A stretch of DNA of 35,315 nucleotides from Caldilineae bacterium. GTDB lineage: Bacteria > Chloroflexota > Anaerolineae > DUEN01. The stretch covers positions 1 to 35,315 of the forward strand of contig DUEN01000029.1 in NCBI GenBank assembly GCA_011176545.1, written 5' to 3'. Numbering within the stretch: the first letter of the stretch is position 1; each line of letters begins with the position of its first letter. A model generated the notes under the pieces. That model had not been told where the DNA came from. It saw only the letters and a list, made by a program, of their open reading frames with translations, and did no database searches. Of the stretch, positions 1-11,230 are shown in pieces. The position numbers and the translations under genes were made by a program.

Positions 1-293
1 ACGGCCTCTTTTAGGATACGCTCGCCAATCCGCGGCTTCAATGTGTCCTTCATGACCAAATCGACCGGCACACCCAATGCATCACTGAGGAAGTGCTCAA
101 GCCGAAGGAGTTTGAACAAACTAGGTGTCTCGCGAAAAGTGACCAATACATCTAAGTCGCTATCAGGACGTTCCTCCCCGCGGACATATGATCCAAATAA
201 AGCGATAGACTCTACCTGATAGCGATCAACAAGGATAGGTGTCAACTCCCGAATCTTACGTTGCAACTCGCTCACAGAAATCGACTTTCTCAT
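1..293 (-). CDS. MntA-type nucleotidyltransferase, 3' end cut by window edge
   Basis: This is the N-terminal 97 residues of a minimal nucleotidyltransferase of the MNT/MntA type. The fold signature is clear: GSYVRGEERPDSDLDVLV, with the G-S motif followed by D-x-D for Mg-NTP binding. In HEPN/MNT toxin-antitoxin pairs this protein AMPylates and silences the HEPN RNase, whose gene usually follows directly, here beyond position 1. The start is ATG at 293, with GGAGGAAGG upstream in the minus-strand sense. The gene and its upstream 226 bp look richer in A+T than the glycosyltransferase genes next door, in keeping with a mobile defence module. The family call is strong; the antitoxin role is inferred and needs the missing neighbour. 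Confidence 0.8.
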   Translation of the reverse strand, partial: MRKSISVSELQRKIRELTPILVDRYQVESIALFGSYVRGEERPDSDLDVLVTFRETPSLFKLLRLEHFLSDALGVPVDLVMKDTLKPRIGERILKEA

Positions 294-352
294 CAGCTAC
301 CTTCCTCCATCTGCCTAACCATAACAGCAGGTCTCTCACGTGACTCTGCCAC

Positions 353-445
353 TCACAAGCGAAGGCGAACGATTCGGGGTACGTTATCCTCTTCAAATTG
401 GACTTTGTACAAAATAGGGTTTGGGCGAATGATCTCTCTTGCCAT
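353..445 (-). CDS. possible 30-residue hypothetical peptide
   Basis: A short frame from ATG 445 to TGA 353 reads MAREIIRPNPILYKVQFEED and ten more residues. It lies 59 nt upstream of the nucleotidyltransferase gene. After its stop the same frame stays open until a stop that overlaps the ATG at 293, so this may be the remnant of a longer upstream partner. I do not recognise it. The composition is protein-like, but the length gives little support. Confidence 0.2.
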   Translation of the reverse strand: MAREIIRPNPILYKVQFEEDNVPRIVRLRL

Positions 446-519
446 GCCAATATGCCCCAGATCGCGCTTTTGGTCAACATTCGGTCAAAGGCACCTAGAA
501 GCGCCGATCATCTCTTGCT

Positions 520-2825
<2,306 letters not shown>

Positions 2826-2829
<4 letters not shown>

Positions 2830-5711
2830 GACCCGGCCTCCACCCTTACCGGCTCCAGCAGGACCCGATCACCGATGGGCTCACCGGCCGCGTTCACCAC
2901 CGGCAGGCGTACGCCGGTGGCCGGATCATACATCCCCACCTCAACGGGATATCGGCCCAGTGGCAGATCCGCGCTCACGGGAACGTGATAGGTGTCCACC
3001 AGCACCTCGCCGGGCAGCCAACCCGTGGTGGGATAGGCGCCGTCGCCGGGGACGTGATCCACCTGTCCCCGTACCCGATTCTCACTATCCAGCAGGTGGA
3101 CAAAGGCGGTCAGCGGCACCTCCGATGGCCCGATCGCCCGCCAGTAGAGGGTGATCGACAACACGCCGCCAGGCGCGACGGGCTCCACCACATCGTATCC
3201 CAGCAACTCAGCCACATCGCCGAGCCGGGCGCCCACCCGGTGTTGCATAGGCGGCACGTCGAAGCGGCGCGGGCGGCCTGCCACCTCCAATGTACCCAAC
3301 GTCGTCTCCCCCATGACACGACCATCGGCTCCCACCAGCGTCAGATGGATGGTATACTCTCCGGCGGGCATCTCCGGATCCAGCCGCCACGGGTGGGTAT
3401 CCCGCACAACCTCGCCCGCCGCCCATTGAGAGAAGGGGTAATCGCCGTCCACCGGCGCCGAACGGCGGACGCTCCATTCCTCGCCGTCTGCACTACGCAA
3501 GGCCAGCCGCACCGCCTCCGCGGCGGGTGCGGCTACCTCCGCCCGCCAATAGAGGCGCACCAGAAGGATCGCCCCAGGGGGAACCGACTCCTTCGGTATG
3601 TCGGCCCCCAGCAGTGTGACATCCCCCCAACGTATCGGCTCCACGGTCGCGCTCCCCAGGCGATCGACGAGAGGCGGCGTTAAGGGCCTCACGACCTCCA
3701 CCGTCCCCAGCGTGGCATCGGTGCCCTGAGGCGCGCCGGCTGCATCCAGTCGATCCAGCCGTCGCCCGGTCTCAGGATCGTACACCGCCACCTTCAGCGT
3801 ATAGACTCCGGGCGGGCTGCCAACGGCCAACGGCACCGCGTAGACGTTTAAGGCCGTCTCGCCGTCCTCCCAATACGGCACGCTCAGGTGACGATCATTC
3901 AACAGGGGCCGATCGTCCTGTCCCACCCGCTGGCCGAAGCGATCCTCCAGATACAGGGAAACTTTATACGGCCGATCCACGGGGGCCACACGCTCCCACG
4001 CCAACACGGCCCAGGCGATCTTATCGGCGGGGACCACGCGGCGCCGGGTTTCCTCAACTGTGCTGGTGGGACCGGCCCCACGCCCGCCGAAGGCCATCGC
4101 AGTCAGCTTGATCGGTCCAAAGCGCACGTCCGCCGGCTCCAGCTCCGGCGCCAGCTCAAACCGCCCGCCCGGCGGTAGCCGATAGATATCCACCTGATAT
4201 CCGCGGAAAGCCTTCTCGCCCTCCCAATATCCGAACTTACGCAGCAGGAACGACACCACGCCTCGCGGGTCCGTATCGGACTTGAACCAACGCACCCAGA
4301 AGAGACGCTCGCGGCCCCGACACAGCTCGGTGAGGCGCTGGGCGACGGTGTGCACGTCCACGAACAGGTAGCGCGCCGGGGCCAGGTCCGCCGGTTCCGG
4401 GGGCGGAGCTCCCAGCCGGGCATACCGTGGATAGTAGAACCCCAGAGGGTAGGGTACGTCGATGAGGATCAGGTCCTTCGGGGTAGCCGCCTCCATGAGC
4501 CAGGCGGCGAGGCCCGCTGTGTCCTCACGAAAGTATCGCTCGTCGAACTGGTCGGCACGCACGGCCGGCACGACCATGACCGCCAATGCCAGCGCGGCGA
4601 TGAGGCCGGCTGGCCGCCACAGACGCCACCAGCCCGCCAGAGCGATCCCCACCAGAGCGTACAGCGCGGGTGTCACGAAGCTGATATATCGCGGGTGAAA
4701 GGTCGCCCGATCCAACAGGATAACGTAATACAGCGTCAGCCCGGCCACAAGCCAGATGATCAGGAACAGGAGTCCCCACAGGTCAAGGGCGCCTTTGCCC
4801 CGTCGGGCATACCAGGCCGCGAGCGCCAGGCCGAGCAATCCGCCCACGGCCACGCCCCACAGCCACGGCATGCTCTCGCCCAGCGCCAGAGCCGGTCCCA
4901 CGAGATAGAAGCGCCAGCAGGACAACAGGTACTCGCCCAGGGTAGGCACGGTCAGGTTGGGGTTGCGATAGGTCGGGATCTGTCGCAGGGCGATCGGCAC
5001 CTGTGGCAGGAAAAGGGCGATCATCCCCAGGCCGGAGAGGAAGGCACGGCCGAGGAGGCGCCTGCCCGGCCGCCAGGAGGCACGCAACGCCCGCAACGCG
5101 ATCCACACTTGCCAGGGCGCCAGCACGAACACGGCGGAGTAATGGGTGAGCACGCTCCCGGCCGCCAGAACGGCATAACCTGCCCACCAAGGGATGGCCC
5201 CCCGTCCGTCCCGCGCCCTCTCCAGGTCCATCGCCCGCAGCAGACAGTACGCCGCGCCCAACAGCCAGACGAACGTCACCGTATACATGCGCGCTTCCTG
5301 GGCCTCGGACAGGAAGAAGGGGGCCAGGGCTCCGGCGCCCAGGGCCAGCACAGCCGTCGTCTTCCCACCGATCCGTCGCCCTATGGCGTACAACAGCGGG
5401 CCGCTCAACAGGCCAAAGAAGGCCGACAGTGAGCGCACGGCGAACTCGGACCGCCCCAACGCGCGCATCCAGAGGTGCAGGAGGTAGAAGTAGATCGGGG
5501 GATGGATGTCCAGCTCGGGCGATCCGGCGATGGCGATCAGAGGGCGGCTGGCCACGTCGATGTTGCGACCCTCGTCCCACCAGATGTTCTGCACGTCGAT
5601 GCGGTACAGACGCAGCGCGAACCCGGCCCACAAGAACAGGATGATCAGAGCCCAGTGCCGCCTGAGTGGAGATAAAGAGCGCATCTCGCCCGATTGCTTA
5701 AGCCCTCGCAT
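2826..5711 (-). CDS. GT39/ArnT-like membrane glycosyltransferase with three beta-sandwich modules
   Basis: This 961-residue protein has a GT-C membrane half (residues about 20-395) resembling PMT/ArnT enzymes. The first loop reads NIWWDEGRNID, placing the acidic pair at D46-E47, and is followed by DIHPPIYFYLLHLWM, typical of family 39. The C-terminal half is soluble and holds three copies of a beta-sandwich module, near residues 560-665, 690-790 and 810-955. Each has an LYWRA-like strand, and the third ends in GMYDPATGVRLPV. The modules probably lie outside the membrane and bind glycan or protein; this is inference. The start is ATG 5711 with GAGAG eight bases upstream; M10 (5684) is an alternative. 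The gene follows the hsdM scrap immediately. Confidence 0.82.
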
Positions 5712-5723
5712 AGGCAGCTCTCT

Positions 5724-5940
5724 TCACTCAGTGACCTCCTCCCAATCCAACAGCTCGTTCAGCACACTCTGCAATTGGGCTAAGATCTCGTGCAAATCCT
5801 CGATGATCTGCTCTGCCAACATATCCGGCTCTGGAAGCCGGTTGTTCCAAGTAGTCGCCGTAGGAGACATCGTCGTCCCGCAGGACGTTGCAGTAGTTCC
5901 AGACGCGCTGGACGATGGTAGATGTGTTGGATGTGGTCAT
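5724..5940 (-). pseudogene. hsdM: hsdM remnant: N-terminus joined out of frame to C-terminus
   Basis: The first 33 codons from ATG 5940 carry the unmistakable start of a type I restriction-modification DNA methyltransferase subunit: IVQRVWNYCNVLRDD then SYGDYLEQ. At 5841 the frame leaves HsdM similarity. A shift of one base then gives LPEPDMLAEQIIEDLHEIL up to a stop at 5724, which resembles the extreme C-terminus of HsdM. Roughly 400 codons in between, including the catalytic NPPY region, are gone. The junction (5825-5841) is a perfect inverted repeat, CCGGCT-TCCAG-AGCCGG. The ATG overlaps the stop of the transposase gene by 4 bp. The N-terminal match is very strong; the C-terminal match is good. 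Confidence 0.82.
5825..5841. repeat. 17-bp inverted repeat at hsdM deletion junction
   Basis: The sequence is CCGGCT-5 nt-AGCCGG. It begins on the base after codon 33 of the hsdM remnant, exactly where HsdM similarity changes frame. It may be a scar or a hairpin that promoted the deletion. Confidence 0.7.
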
Positions 5941-6566
5941 AACTGCACCTCGGTAGGCGACAGTGGGATCTGCATCATGCGCCAGATATCGCGAGTCCAG
6001 GGATCGGGGCCAATCGCGTCGGGGTTGTAGCGGTCCCAGGCCCAGCGGGCAGGGTTGTAGACGATGTAGCGACGGATGGCTTCGAGCGTGCGTTCATTGC
6101 GGATGATGTGTTCCCAGTAGTTGCGTTGCCAGACGCGGGCGCCAGGCGTCCCGCGCAATACGTTGATGCGTTTGGTGGCCAGAGATTTGAATTGACCAAT
6201 AATGGCGCCAAGAGAACGAGGAGCAGGGCCACGCGGCGGCTCTGTAGTAGGGGCGACCCGACGGGTCGCCCCTACAGGGAGATCACGGAATACAGCATCG
6301 GGCGCCACAATCCAGATGATGCCGTGAATGTGGTTAGGCATAACGACGAATTCGGCTTCGAATAATTCCACGTAAGGGCGCACTTGGGTGGTACGAAACC
6401 ACTCCTCACGCACGATTTCCCCCAACGCGTTCAACTCCATTTCCCCATCCACGACGCGGCCGAACAGGTGGGCGCGCTTGTGCGTACAGATCGTAACGAA
6501 ATACGCGCCGGGTTCGGTGTAATCCCGTTCCTTCAGGCGGATAGATTTGCGGCGATGTTCGTTCAT
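5937..6566 (-). mobile_element. RAYT (REP-associated tyrosine transposase, IS200/Y1 family)
   Basis: A 209-residue HUH transposase. The metal-binding motif is H79-I-H81 within VVMPNHIHGII, and the catalytic tyrosine is Y150 in QRNYWEHIIRNE. Both are complete, so the enzyme may be active. The family cleaves and joins single-stranded DNA at REP palindromes and is normally single copy and domesticated. The start at ATG 6566 begins the conserved RRKSIRLKERDYTEPGAYFV segment; the frame stays open further upstream but without family similarity. A 29-bp REP palindrome (6247-6275) lies in the coding sequence in frame and encodes V98-T107, in the variable stretch between the HUH and Tyr motifs. The gene sits between hsdS and hsdM scraps and its stop overlaps the hsdM ATG. 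Confidence 0.9.
6247..6275. repeat. REP-like palindrome inside the RAYT gene
   Basis: A perfect palindrome: GTAGGGGCGACCCG, one A, then its reverse complement. It shares the GTAGGGGCG...CGCCCCTAC frame with the palindromes near 12.3, 14.7 and 22.7 kb. It is 29 bp long, yet the surrounding frame remains open. Confidence 0.85.
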
Positions 6567-6599
6567 CGGGCTCACACCATTTGTGATTGTTGTGATTGT

Positions 6600-6616
6600 G
6601 TAGGGGCCGTCCCTAC
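6600..6616. repeat. short REP-like palindrome upstream of RAYT
   Basis: GTAGGG-GCCGT-CCCTAC, a shrunken member of the same family, 34 bp upstream of the RAYT start. It is preceded by a direct repeat of TTGTGATTG. Confidence 0.6.
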
Positions 6617-6765
6617 GATTGGGACAAGAGCAAATCCTGCACCTCGGCCTTCCCGCGGCGGACGCGTGCCAGTAGCACTTCAGCCGGTTCGTCGTTCGGG
6701 TCCTGTGCCTCGAAGGCCCTCTTGAGGATGACCTAGCGCATCTGTTGTTGACGATCTTGACCACC
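6613..6765 (-). pseudogene. hsdS: hsdS C-terminal remnant (type I R-M specificity subunit)
   Basis: Reading from about 6765 down to TAG at 6613 gives QQQMR-stop-VILKRAFEAQDPNDEPAEV and then LLARVRRGKAEVQDLLLSQS. The AQDPNDEPAEVLLARVR part is the hallmark C-terminus of HsdS proteins, normally SILKxAFxGxLVPQDPNDEPAxxLLERIR. There is an in-frame TAG just before VILK, and the usual G-x-LVP residues are missing, so two lesions are visible in about 35 codons. The rest of the subunit, including both target recognition domains, is absent. It lies directly after the upstream glycosyltransferase stop. Together with the hsdM scrap it shows that a type I system once occupied this gap. Confidence 0.72.
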
Positions 6766-9006
6766 TCAGCGCACGACTTCAACAGTGGCGATCCGGATCG
6801 CGTTGTCCACGACGGCATCTGTCACCGGCGAGACGGGGAGCCGCATGCCGTCCTCCAGGCTGTACATCCCCACCAATAACGGATAACGGCCGGGCAGCGT
6901 TCCCTCCGGCACCCTCAACGTATACCGATCCACCACCGGCCATTCCGGCTTCCACGCCGACGTAGGCCAGAGACCATCCAGGGGCGGTTTGTCGTGCTGC
7001 GCGATCACGACGCGGCGATCATCCTCCAGATGCGTGAACACGGTGAAGTCGCGATTGATGGGCGCGATCGCCCGCCAGTATAACGTCACCGTCAGGGTCT
7101 CACCCGGGCGCACCTGCGCCACTGACAGCTCAAAGCCGTCCAGCGCAATGACGTTCCCCAGTCGAAAGTCCAGGGGCTCCAGTGGATCGGCCCGCGGCCA
7201 CTCCCAGGGCAGAACGCGGATCCACCCCACGATATTGTCCACCTGATTGCCATTCACATCAAACGTGGGCACCCCCTGCTTAGTCCGACGATCGAACAAG
7301 CCAACCTCGACGCGGGCGATGGTCGGGGCCGGCGCGTCATAACGGATCGGCACAGGATAACGGTCGGGCAATACTGTCCCCGGCCGCAACAGTCGTGTCG
7401 GCAACGTCCCCATGCCCGGCCAGGTGTCCACCTGCCCGATGACACGACCATCAGGCGTCAGCACATGGACGAACACGCTGTAATCGCGGCGAAACCAGGC
7501 CAGGGTCTTCCAGTACACCGTCAACCATAACACCTCGCCGGGGCGCACATCCTCCCGCTCCAGCTCGGCCCCCACGACCTGGATCCGATCCCCATGTGTC
7601 ACAGGGGACATGCGCGCCGCGGCGGGCACCTCATCGAGGGTGATGTAAGCGGGCCTGGCGTAGGCTGGCCGAATGACCCCAAACGGACAGGCCAGAGCGA
7701 AGAGGAACATGAACAAGGCCAACGCCCCCATCCAGTACCGACGCCACGGCCGGGACACCCATTGGCACCATCCCAGCGCCAGCAGGAGCATGACGGCGGA
7801 GATGGCGGGGAACAGGAGCCGTCCCTGGGTGCCGGGCGTCAGACTGGTCCAACGCACCAACCCGGCCAGGAGGAGGGCCAGCCATCCCGCGGGGAGCGTG
7901 AGCAGCCACACCCGGCGAGGGATCGGCGTCATCCCCTGGCGCCACAACCCCAACAAGAGCCCGCCGATGGCGACAAGGCCGATCGCGTCCAGCACGCGAT
8001 AGATCCACGTCGGCACGAGGACGTTGAACCAGCCGAAAAGCGCCCAGAAGGAGATCCGCAGCCCTTCGAACTCCCGCCCCAACTGGGCCAGAGTGGGGGG
8101 CGGCTGCCTCGATCCGACGATCTGGAGCATGACGTTCAGCCCGGTCGGGTCGCCATATAGCCGCCAATTCCGCACATACCACCAAGCCGAGATCGCCAGC
8201 GCCGTGCCGAAGATCAGCGCCCCATCGCGCCACAGCCGCCGCCATCGGTGGTTCATACCAGCCCGGGCGACCAGGATCACCGCGGCCAACAGCCATAGGA
8301 ACAGCCCGCTGAGCTTGGCCAAAGCGGCGAGCCCCAGCGTCACGCCCAGGGCCAGATCGATCCAGCCATCCTGTCCCTGCAACACACGGACAAGCCACCA
8401 CAACGTGAGGGTGGCCAGGAAGACGATGGCGGCATCGTTGCTGACCGCCGCGTGGATGAAGTCGAACTGCGGCGTGAAGGCAACCAGCGCGGCCGCGCCA
8501 TAGGCGATCGTGGTCCGTCCGGGGAGCAATTCTCGGGCCAAGCGATAGGTCAGATACACGGTCCCGGCGCCCAGGATCGTCGATAACAGCCGGGCCAGGT
8601 GCACGGCCAGCACCGTACCCCTATATGGCCACCGCTCCCGCGCCCAATGCACGAAGCGGTTCTTGTTGCCGGGCTGCATAGGGTTTCCGATATTCGCGTG
8701 GAGATTGAACCAGAGCAACTCGTGGGCGTCGCTGGTGTCGATCCAGGAGATCACCAAGGCCGCCAGCGCATAATACAAGGGAGGCTGGCTCCCCTCCTGG
8801 GCCCAGAGAGCCTTCTGGTCGGGCGACTGGACAGGCAACCCATTGCCATCGGCGAGGTGCTTGACATAGAAGAAGTGATGGTACTCATCCGGGGCCTCAA
8901 ACAGCGGCACAGTTACATTGTATATCGTCGCCAGGCCCAGATAAGCGAGGAGGATGATCCAGATCGCGCGCGGGCGGGCGACGCGTTTACGCCACCCCGA
9001 GGGCAC
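6766..9006 (-). CDS. GT39-like membrane glycosyltransferase with two beta-sandwich modules
   Basis: A 746-residue GT-C type membrane protein. After one N-terminal helix, the loop VPLFEAPDEYHHFFYVKHLA carries the acidic pair D40-E41. The residues SQPPLYYALAAL that follow are typical of this family. About eleven helices extend to residue 480 or so, then two beta-sandwich modules (near 535-640 and 650-745) with LYWRAI, PTSAWKPEWPVVDRY and GMYSLEDGMRLPV. The start is GTG at 9006: GGAGG lies six bases upstream, and no other start lies between it and the first helix. The gene overlaps the end of the GT4 gene by about 20 bp. Substrates are unknown; the neighbours suggest building a surface glycan. 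Confidence 0.82.
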   Translation of the reverse strand: MPSGWRKRVARPRAIWIILLAYLGLATIYNVTVPLFEAPDEYHHFFYVKHLADGNGLPVQSPDQKALWAQEGSQPPLYYALAALVISWIDTSDAHELLWFNLHANIGNPMQPGNKNRFVHWARERWPYRGTVLAVHLARLLSTILGAGTVYLTYRLARELLPGRTTIAYGAAALVAFTPQFDFIHAAVSNDAAIVFLATLTLWWLVRVLQGQDGWIDLALGVTLGLAALAKLSGLFLWLLAAVILVARAGMNHRWRRLWRDGALIFGTALAISAWWYVRNWRLYGDPTGLNVMLQIVGSRQPPPTLAQLGREFEGLRISFWALFGWFNVLVPTWIYRVLDAIGLVAIGGLLLGLWRQGMTPIPRRVWLLTLPAGWLALLLAGLVRWTSLTPGTQGRLLFPAISAVMLLLALGWCQWVSRPWRRYWMGALALFMFLFALACPFGVIRPAYARPAYITLDEVPAAARMSPVTHGDRIQVVGAELEREDVRPGEVLWLTVYWKTLAWFRRDYSVFVHVLTPDGRVIGQVDTWPGMGTLPTRLLRPGTVLPDRYPVPIRYDAPAPTIARVEVGLFDRRTKQGVPTFDVNGNQVDNIVGWIRVLPWEWPRADPLEPLDFRLGNVIALDGFELSVAQVRPGETLTVTLYWRAIAPINRDFTVFTHLEDDRRVVIAQHDKPPLDGLWPTSAWKPEWPVVDRYTLRVPEGTLPGRYPLLVGMYSLEDGMRLPVSPVTDAVVDNAIRIATVEVVR

Positions 9007-10198
9007 GGTAAACCTCCAAATGGCGCGCCGCGATGTCCTCCCACCGGAAGTGCTCGGAGAGCTCCCGGGCGCCGCGGCCGATGCGCTCCCGCAAGCCGGG
9101 ATCGGCGATGAGGCGTTGCACCGCGTTGGCGATCTCCGATGGGTCCTCGGGCGGCACCAGCAACACGTTCTTCCCGTTGACCAGCCGGGGAATGCTGAAC
9201 GCCGTAGGGGTCGGCTGCTCCCCTGGCGTTCGGGTCGTGACGATGGGCAGCCCATGCGTGAGGGCGGCCATCAGACTGCCCCGCCGGAACGAAGCGCCAT
9301 CGCGATACGGGAGCACGCAGATATCAGCCGCCAGCAGGTACGCCGAGACTTCCTCCTCCGGCACATAACCAGTCCAATGGACGCGCGGGGTCATGCCCAG
9401 ACGCTCGATCAACTGGCGCACCCGTCGCAGGTAGGCCACATTGGTGGGATCGCTCGCGCCCACCTGCCCCCCCACCATCAACAGATAGGCGGGCACGCCG
9501 CGGCGGACGAGCTCGGCCAGAGCCAGGATCAGCGTCTCTCCCCCTTTACTAGCGTTGAGGAAGCCGAAGTAGCACAACAGGATGTCCTCCGCGCGAACGC
9601 CTAACCGTTCTCGCCACGCCATCCGGTCATAATGGGCGGGGGGACGCGCCTGGATATTGCTGCCAATGGGTATGAGGTCGAGCATGCCCACGCCGCCGGC
9701 GGACTGGAGCGATTGGAAGTCGGCGGCATTGGTGGTAATCGCCACGTCGGAGGCCCGAGCCAGACGCAATACGACCCAACGGCGCAGCGGGCCCGCCTTG
9801 GGGAAGAGATACGGCACGCGCAGATCATGGAAGGTAACGGCCAGACGCGGCCTAGATTCGCTCTGCAAAAAGCGGGTGGGCACGAGGTTGATCGCCGGAT
9901 GCATCCCATAGGCGGCCGCCTGATACTGGATATGCACCACGTCGGGCTGGATCTCCCGTGCCACGTCTTGCAAAATACGCCAGCAACGCCACCCCCATCG
10001 GGACACGACCGCGTGCACCGTGGGCTCAACGGCCTCCTCACGAGGCGAGACTAGATGCTCGCCACCAGCCGCCTTGCTCGCCGTCAACACATGGACCTCG
10101 ACGCCCAGCGCGCCCAGCGCGCACGCCAGCTCATGCGTGTAATCGCCCACACCCCCCTGCATCGGGGGATATTCCCCCGTCACCAATAGGACACGCAT
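8987..10198 (-). CDS. GT4-family glycosyltransferase
   Basis: A 403-residue cytosolic GT-B enzyme. The N-terminal Rossmann half starts VTGEYPPMQGGVGDYTHEL, the glycine-rich acceptor loop of family 4. The C-terminal half contains the nucleotide-sugar site with YFGFLNASKGGETLI and a LPYRDGASFRRGSLMAALTH segment. The usual E-x7-E pair is not evident; the RRGSLMAALTHG version occurs in a subset of family 4. It probably transfers a hexose onto a lipid-linked oligosaccharide. The gene lies 3 bp after the GT2 gene and overlaps the next GT39 gene, so one transcript is likely. Confidence 0.88.
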   Translation of the reverse strand: MRVLLVTGEYPPMQGGVGDYTHELACALGALGVEVHVLTASKAAGGEHLVSPREEAVEPTVHAVVSRWGWRCWRILQDVAREIQPDVVHIQYQAAAYGMHPAINLVPTRFLQSESRPRLAVTFHDLRVPYLFPKAGPLRRWVVLRLARASDVAITTNAADFQSLQSAGGVGMLDLIPIGSNIQARPPAHYDRMAWRERLGVRAEDILLCYFGFLNASKGGETLILALAELVRRGVPAYLLMVGGQVGASDPTNVAYLRRVRQLIERLGMTPRVHWTGYVPEEEVSAYLLAADICVLPYRDGASFRRGSLMAALTHGLPIVTTRTPGEQPTPTAFSIPRLVNGKNVLLVPPEDPSEIANAVQRLIADPGLRERIGRGARELSEHFRWEDIAARHLEVYRALGVA

Positions 10199-10201
10199 CG
10201 G

Positions 10202-11158
10202 TTACCGCCTCACTCCCCGTAAGCCGGAACGTAACACCTGGATATAGGCCGCCATGCGCTGGCGGCGCAACGGCCTACGATGGCCCAACAGCCACTTGAC
10301 AGCCTCCTCCGCCCACTGATAGACATAGCTCGCCAACAGGAAGACGCGTACCAACTCGGCGGCGAAGGCCCCGTGATGTTTGCGGAAGTACAGCACTTTA
10401 GAGCTTTGAAAGTGGATATGACGGGCCGCCACGGCCTGCTCGCTCGATTTGCCCTCGTGATGGATTACTCGCGCCGTTGGGAGATACACAACCCGCCAGC
10501 CGGCCGCGCGGGCCCTCCGACACCAATCCAGCTCCTCGGAATACATAAAAAAACGCTCATCAAACCCGCCAATCTGTTCGACCACATGCCGACGCGTCAT
10601 GAAACAGGCCCCCACCACCCAGTCCACATCCTGCTCCTCATCATCGGACCGATCGGCCACGTAGTATCGCCGGGCGATGGGGTTATCCGGCCACCACTGC
10701 TGGAGGATGGTGCTCTCTAAAAAGGCCGTCGCCAATGTCGGGAAGCGTCGTCGGGAGGGCTGGATGCGCCCATCGGCATAACGCAACTGGGGACCCAGCA
10801 CGCCGACGTCTGGATGTGCCTCCATGTATCGCACCATGATCTGCAACGCCTCGCCGACCACCTCCGTGTCCGGGTTCAGAAACAACAGGTAACGGCCGCG
10901 CGCCAGGTCCAACGCCTGATTGTTCGCCCGGGTGAATCCCACGTTCTCCTGATTGCGGATCAGCCGCACCCATGGGAACTCCCGGGCCACCATCTCCGGG
11001 CTGCCGTCGGTCGAAGCATTGTCTACGACGATGACCTCCGCTCTCAGCCCTCGGCCGGAGCCATAGACATCAACGCCCGGCGAGGCGACGATGGAGGCCA
11101 GGCATCGCCGGAGGAGATGGGTCACGTTCCAATTCACGATTAGGATGGAAAGATCCAT
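10202..11158 (-). CDS. GT2-family glycosyltransferase, rhamnosyltransferase-like (WbbL type)
   Basis: A 318-residue GT-A enzyme. It opens with LSILIVNWNVTHLLRRCL, carries VIVVDNASTDGSPEMV for nucleotide binding and FLNPDTEV as the D-x-D-like metal site. MYSEELDWCRRARAAGW is the ED-type catalytic-base motif. This arrangement is that of WbbL-like transferases that add rhamnose or a similar deoxysugar, which fits the GDP-deoxymannose reductase-like gene at 14.8 kb. A single amphipathic C-terminal stretch may tie it to the membrane. ATG 11158 is chosen because the conserved fold begins there. GTG 11161 and TTG 11185 are possible, and none has a strong ribosome site. Confidence 0.87.
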   Translation of the reverse strand: MDLSILIVNWNVTHLLRRCLASIVASPGVDVYGSGRGLRAEVIVVDNASTDGSPEMVAREFPWVRLIRNQENVGFTRANNQALDLARGRYLLFLNPDTEVVGEALQIMVRYMEAHPDVGVLGPQLRYADGRIQPSRRRFPTLATAFLESTILQQWWPDNPIARRYYVADRSDDEEQDVDWVVGACFMTRRHVVEQIGGFDERFFMYSEELDWCRRARAAGWRVVYLPTARVIHHEGKSSEQAVAARHIHFQSSKVLYFRKHHGAFAAELVRVFLLASYVYQWAEEAVKWLLGHRRPLRRQRMAAYIQVLRSGLRGVRR

Positions 11159-11187
11159 CACGCGCGTTGATCCCACAAAAAGCAAGA

Positions 11188-11212
11188 GGGTTAGAGGCGC
11201 TGCCTCTAACCC
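11188..11212 (-). terminator. intrinsic terminator after the polyprenyl synthase gene
   Basis: A perfect 11-bp stem, GGGTTAGAGGC-GCT-GCCTCTAACCC, followed in the minus-strand sense by CTCTTGCTTTTTG. It lies 18 bp past the polyprenyl synthase stop and 29 bp before the GT2 start. Confidence 0.7.
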
Positions 11213-11230
11213 CTCCCCTGCCTCACCGAA

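Noticed and set aside
4350-5432. A 360-codon open frame on the plus strand opposite the 961-residue glycosyltransferase gene
   Set aside because: It is antisense to a well-supported GT39 gene, its translation is rich in Q/R/H/G/P as expected from a GC-rich shadow frame, and it shows no known motif.
6567-6818. N-terminal extension of the RAYT frame to 6818
   Set aside because: The residues before M(6566) have no RAYT similarity; that DNA is the end of the upstream GT39 gene plus the HsdS scrap in another frame.
9007-9255. N-terminal extension of the third GT39 frame to 9255
   Set aside because: It overlaps the GT4 gene deeply and is Arg/Ser/Pro-rich shadow sequence; GTG 9006 has a clear ribosome site.
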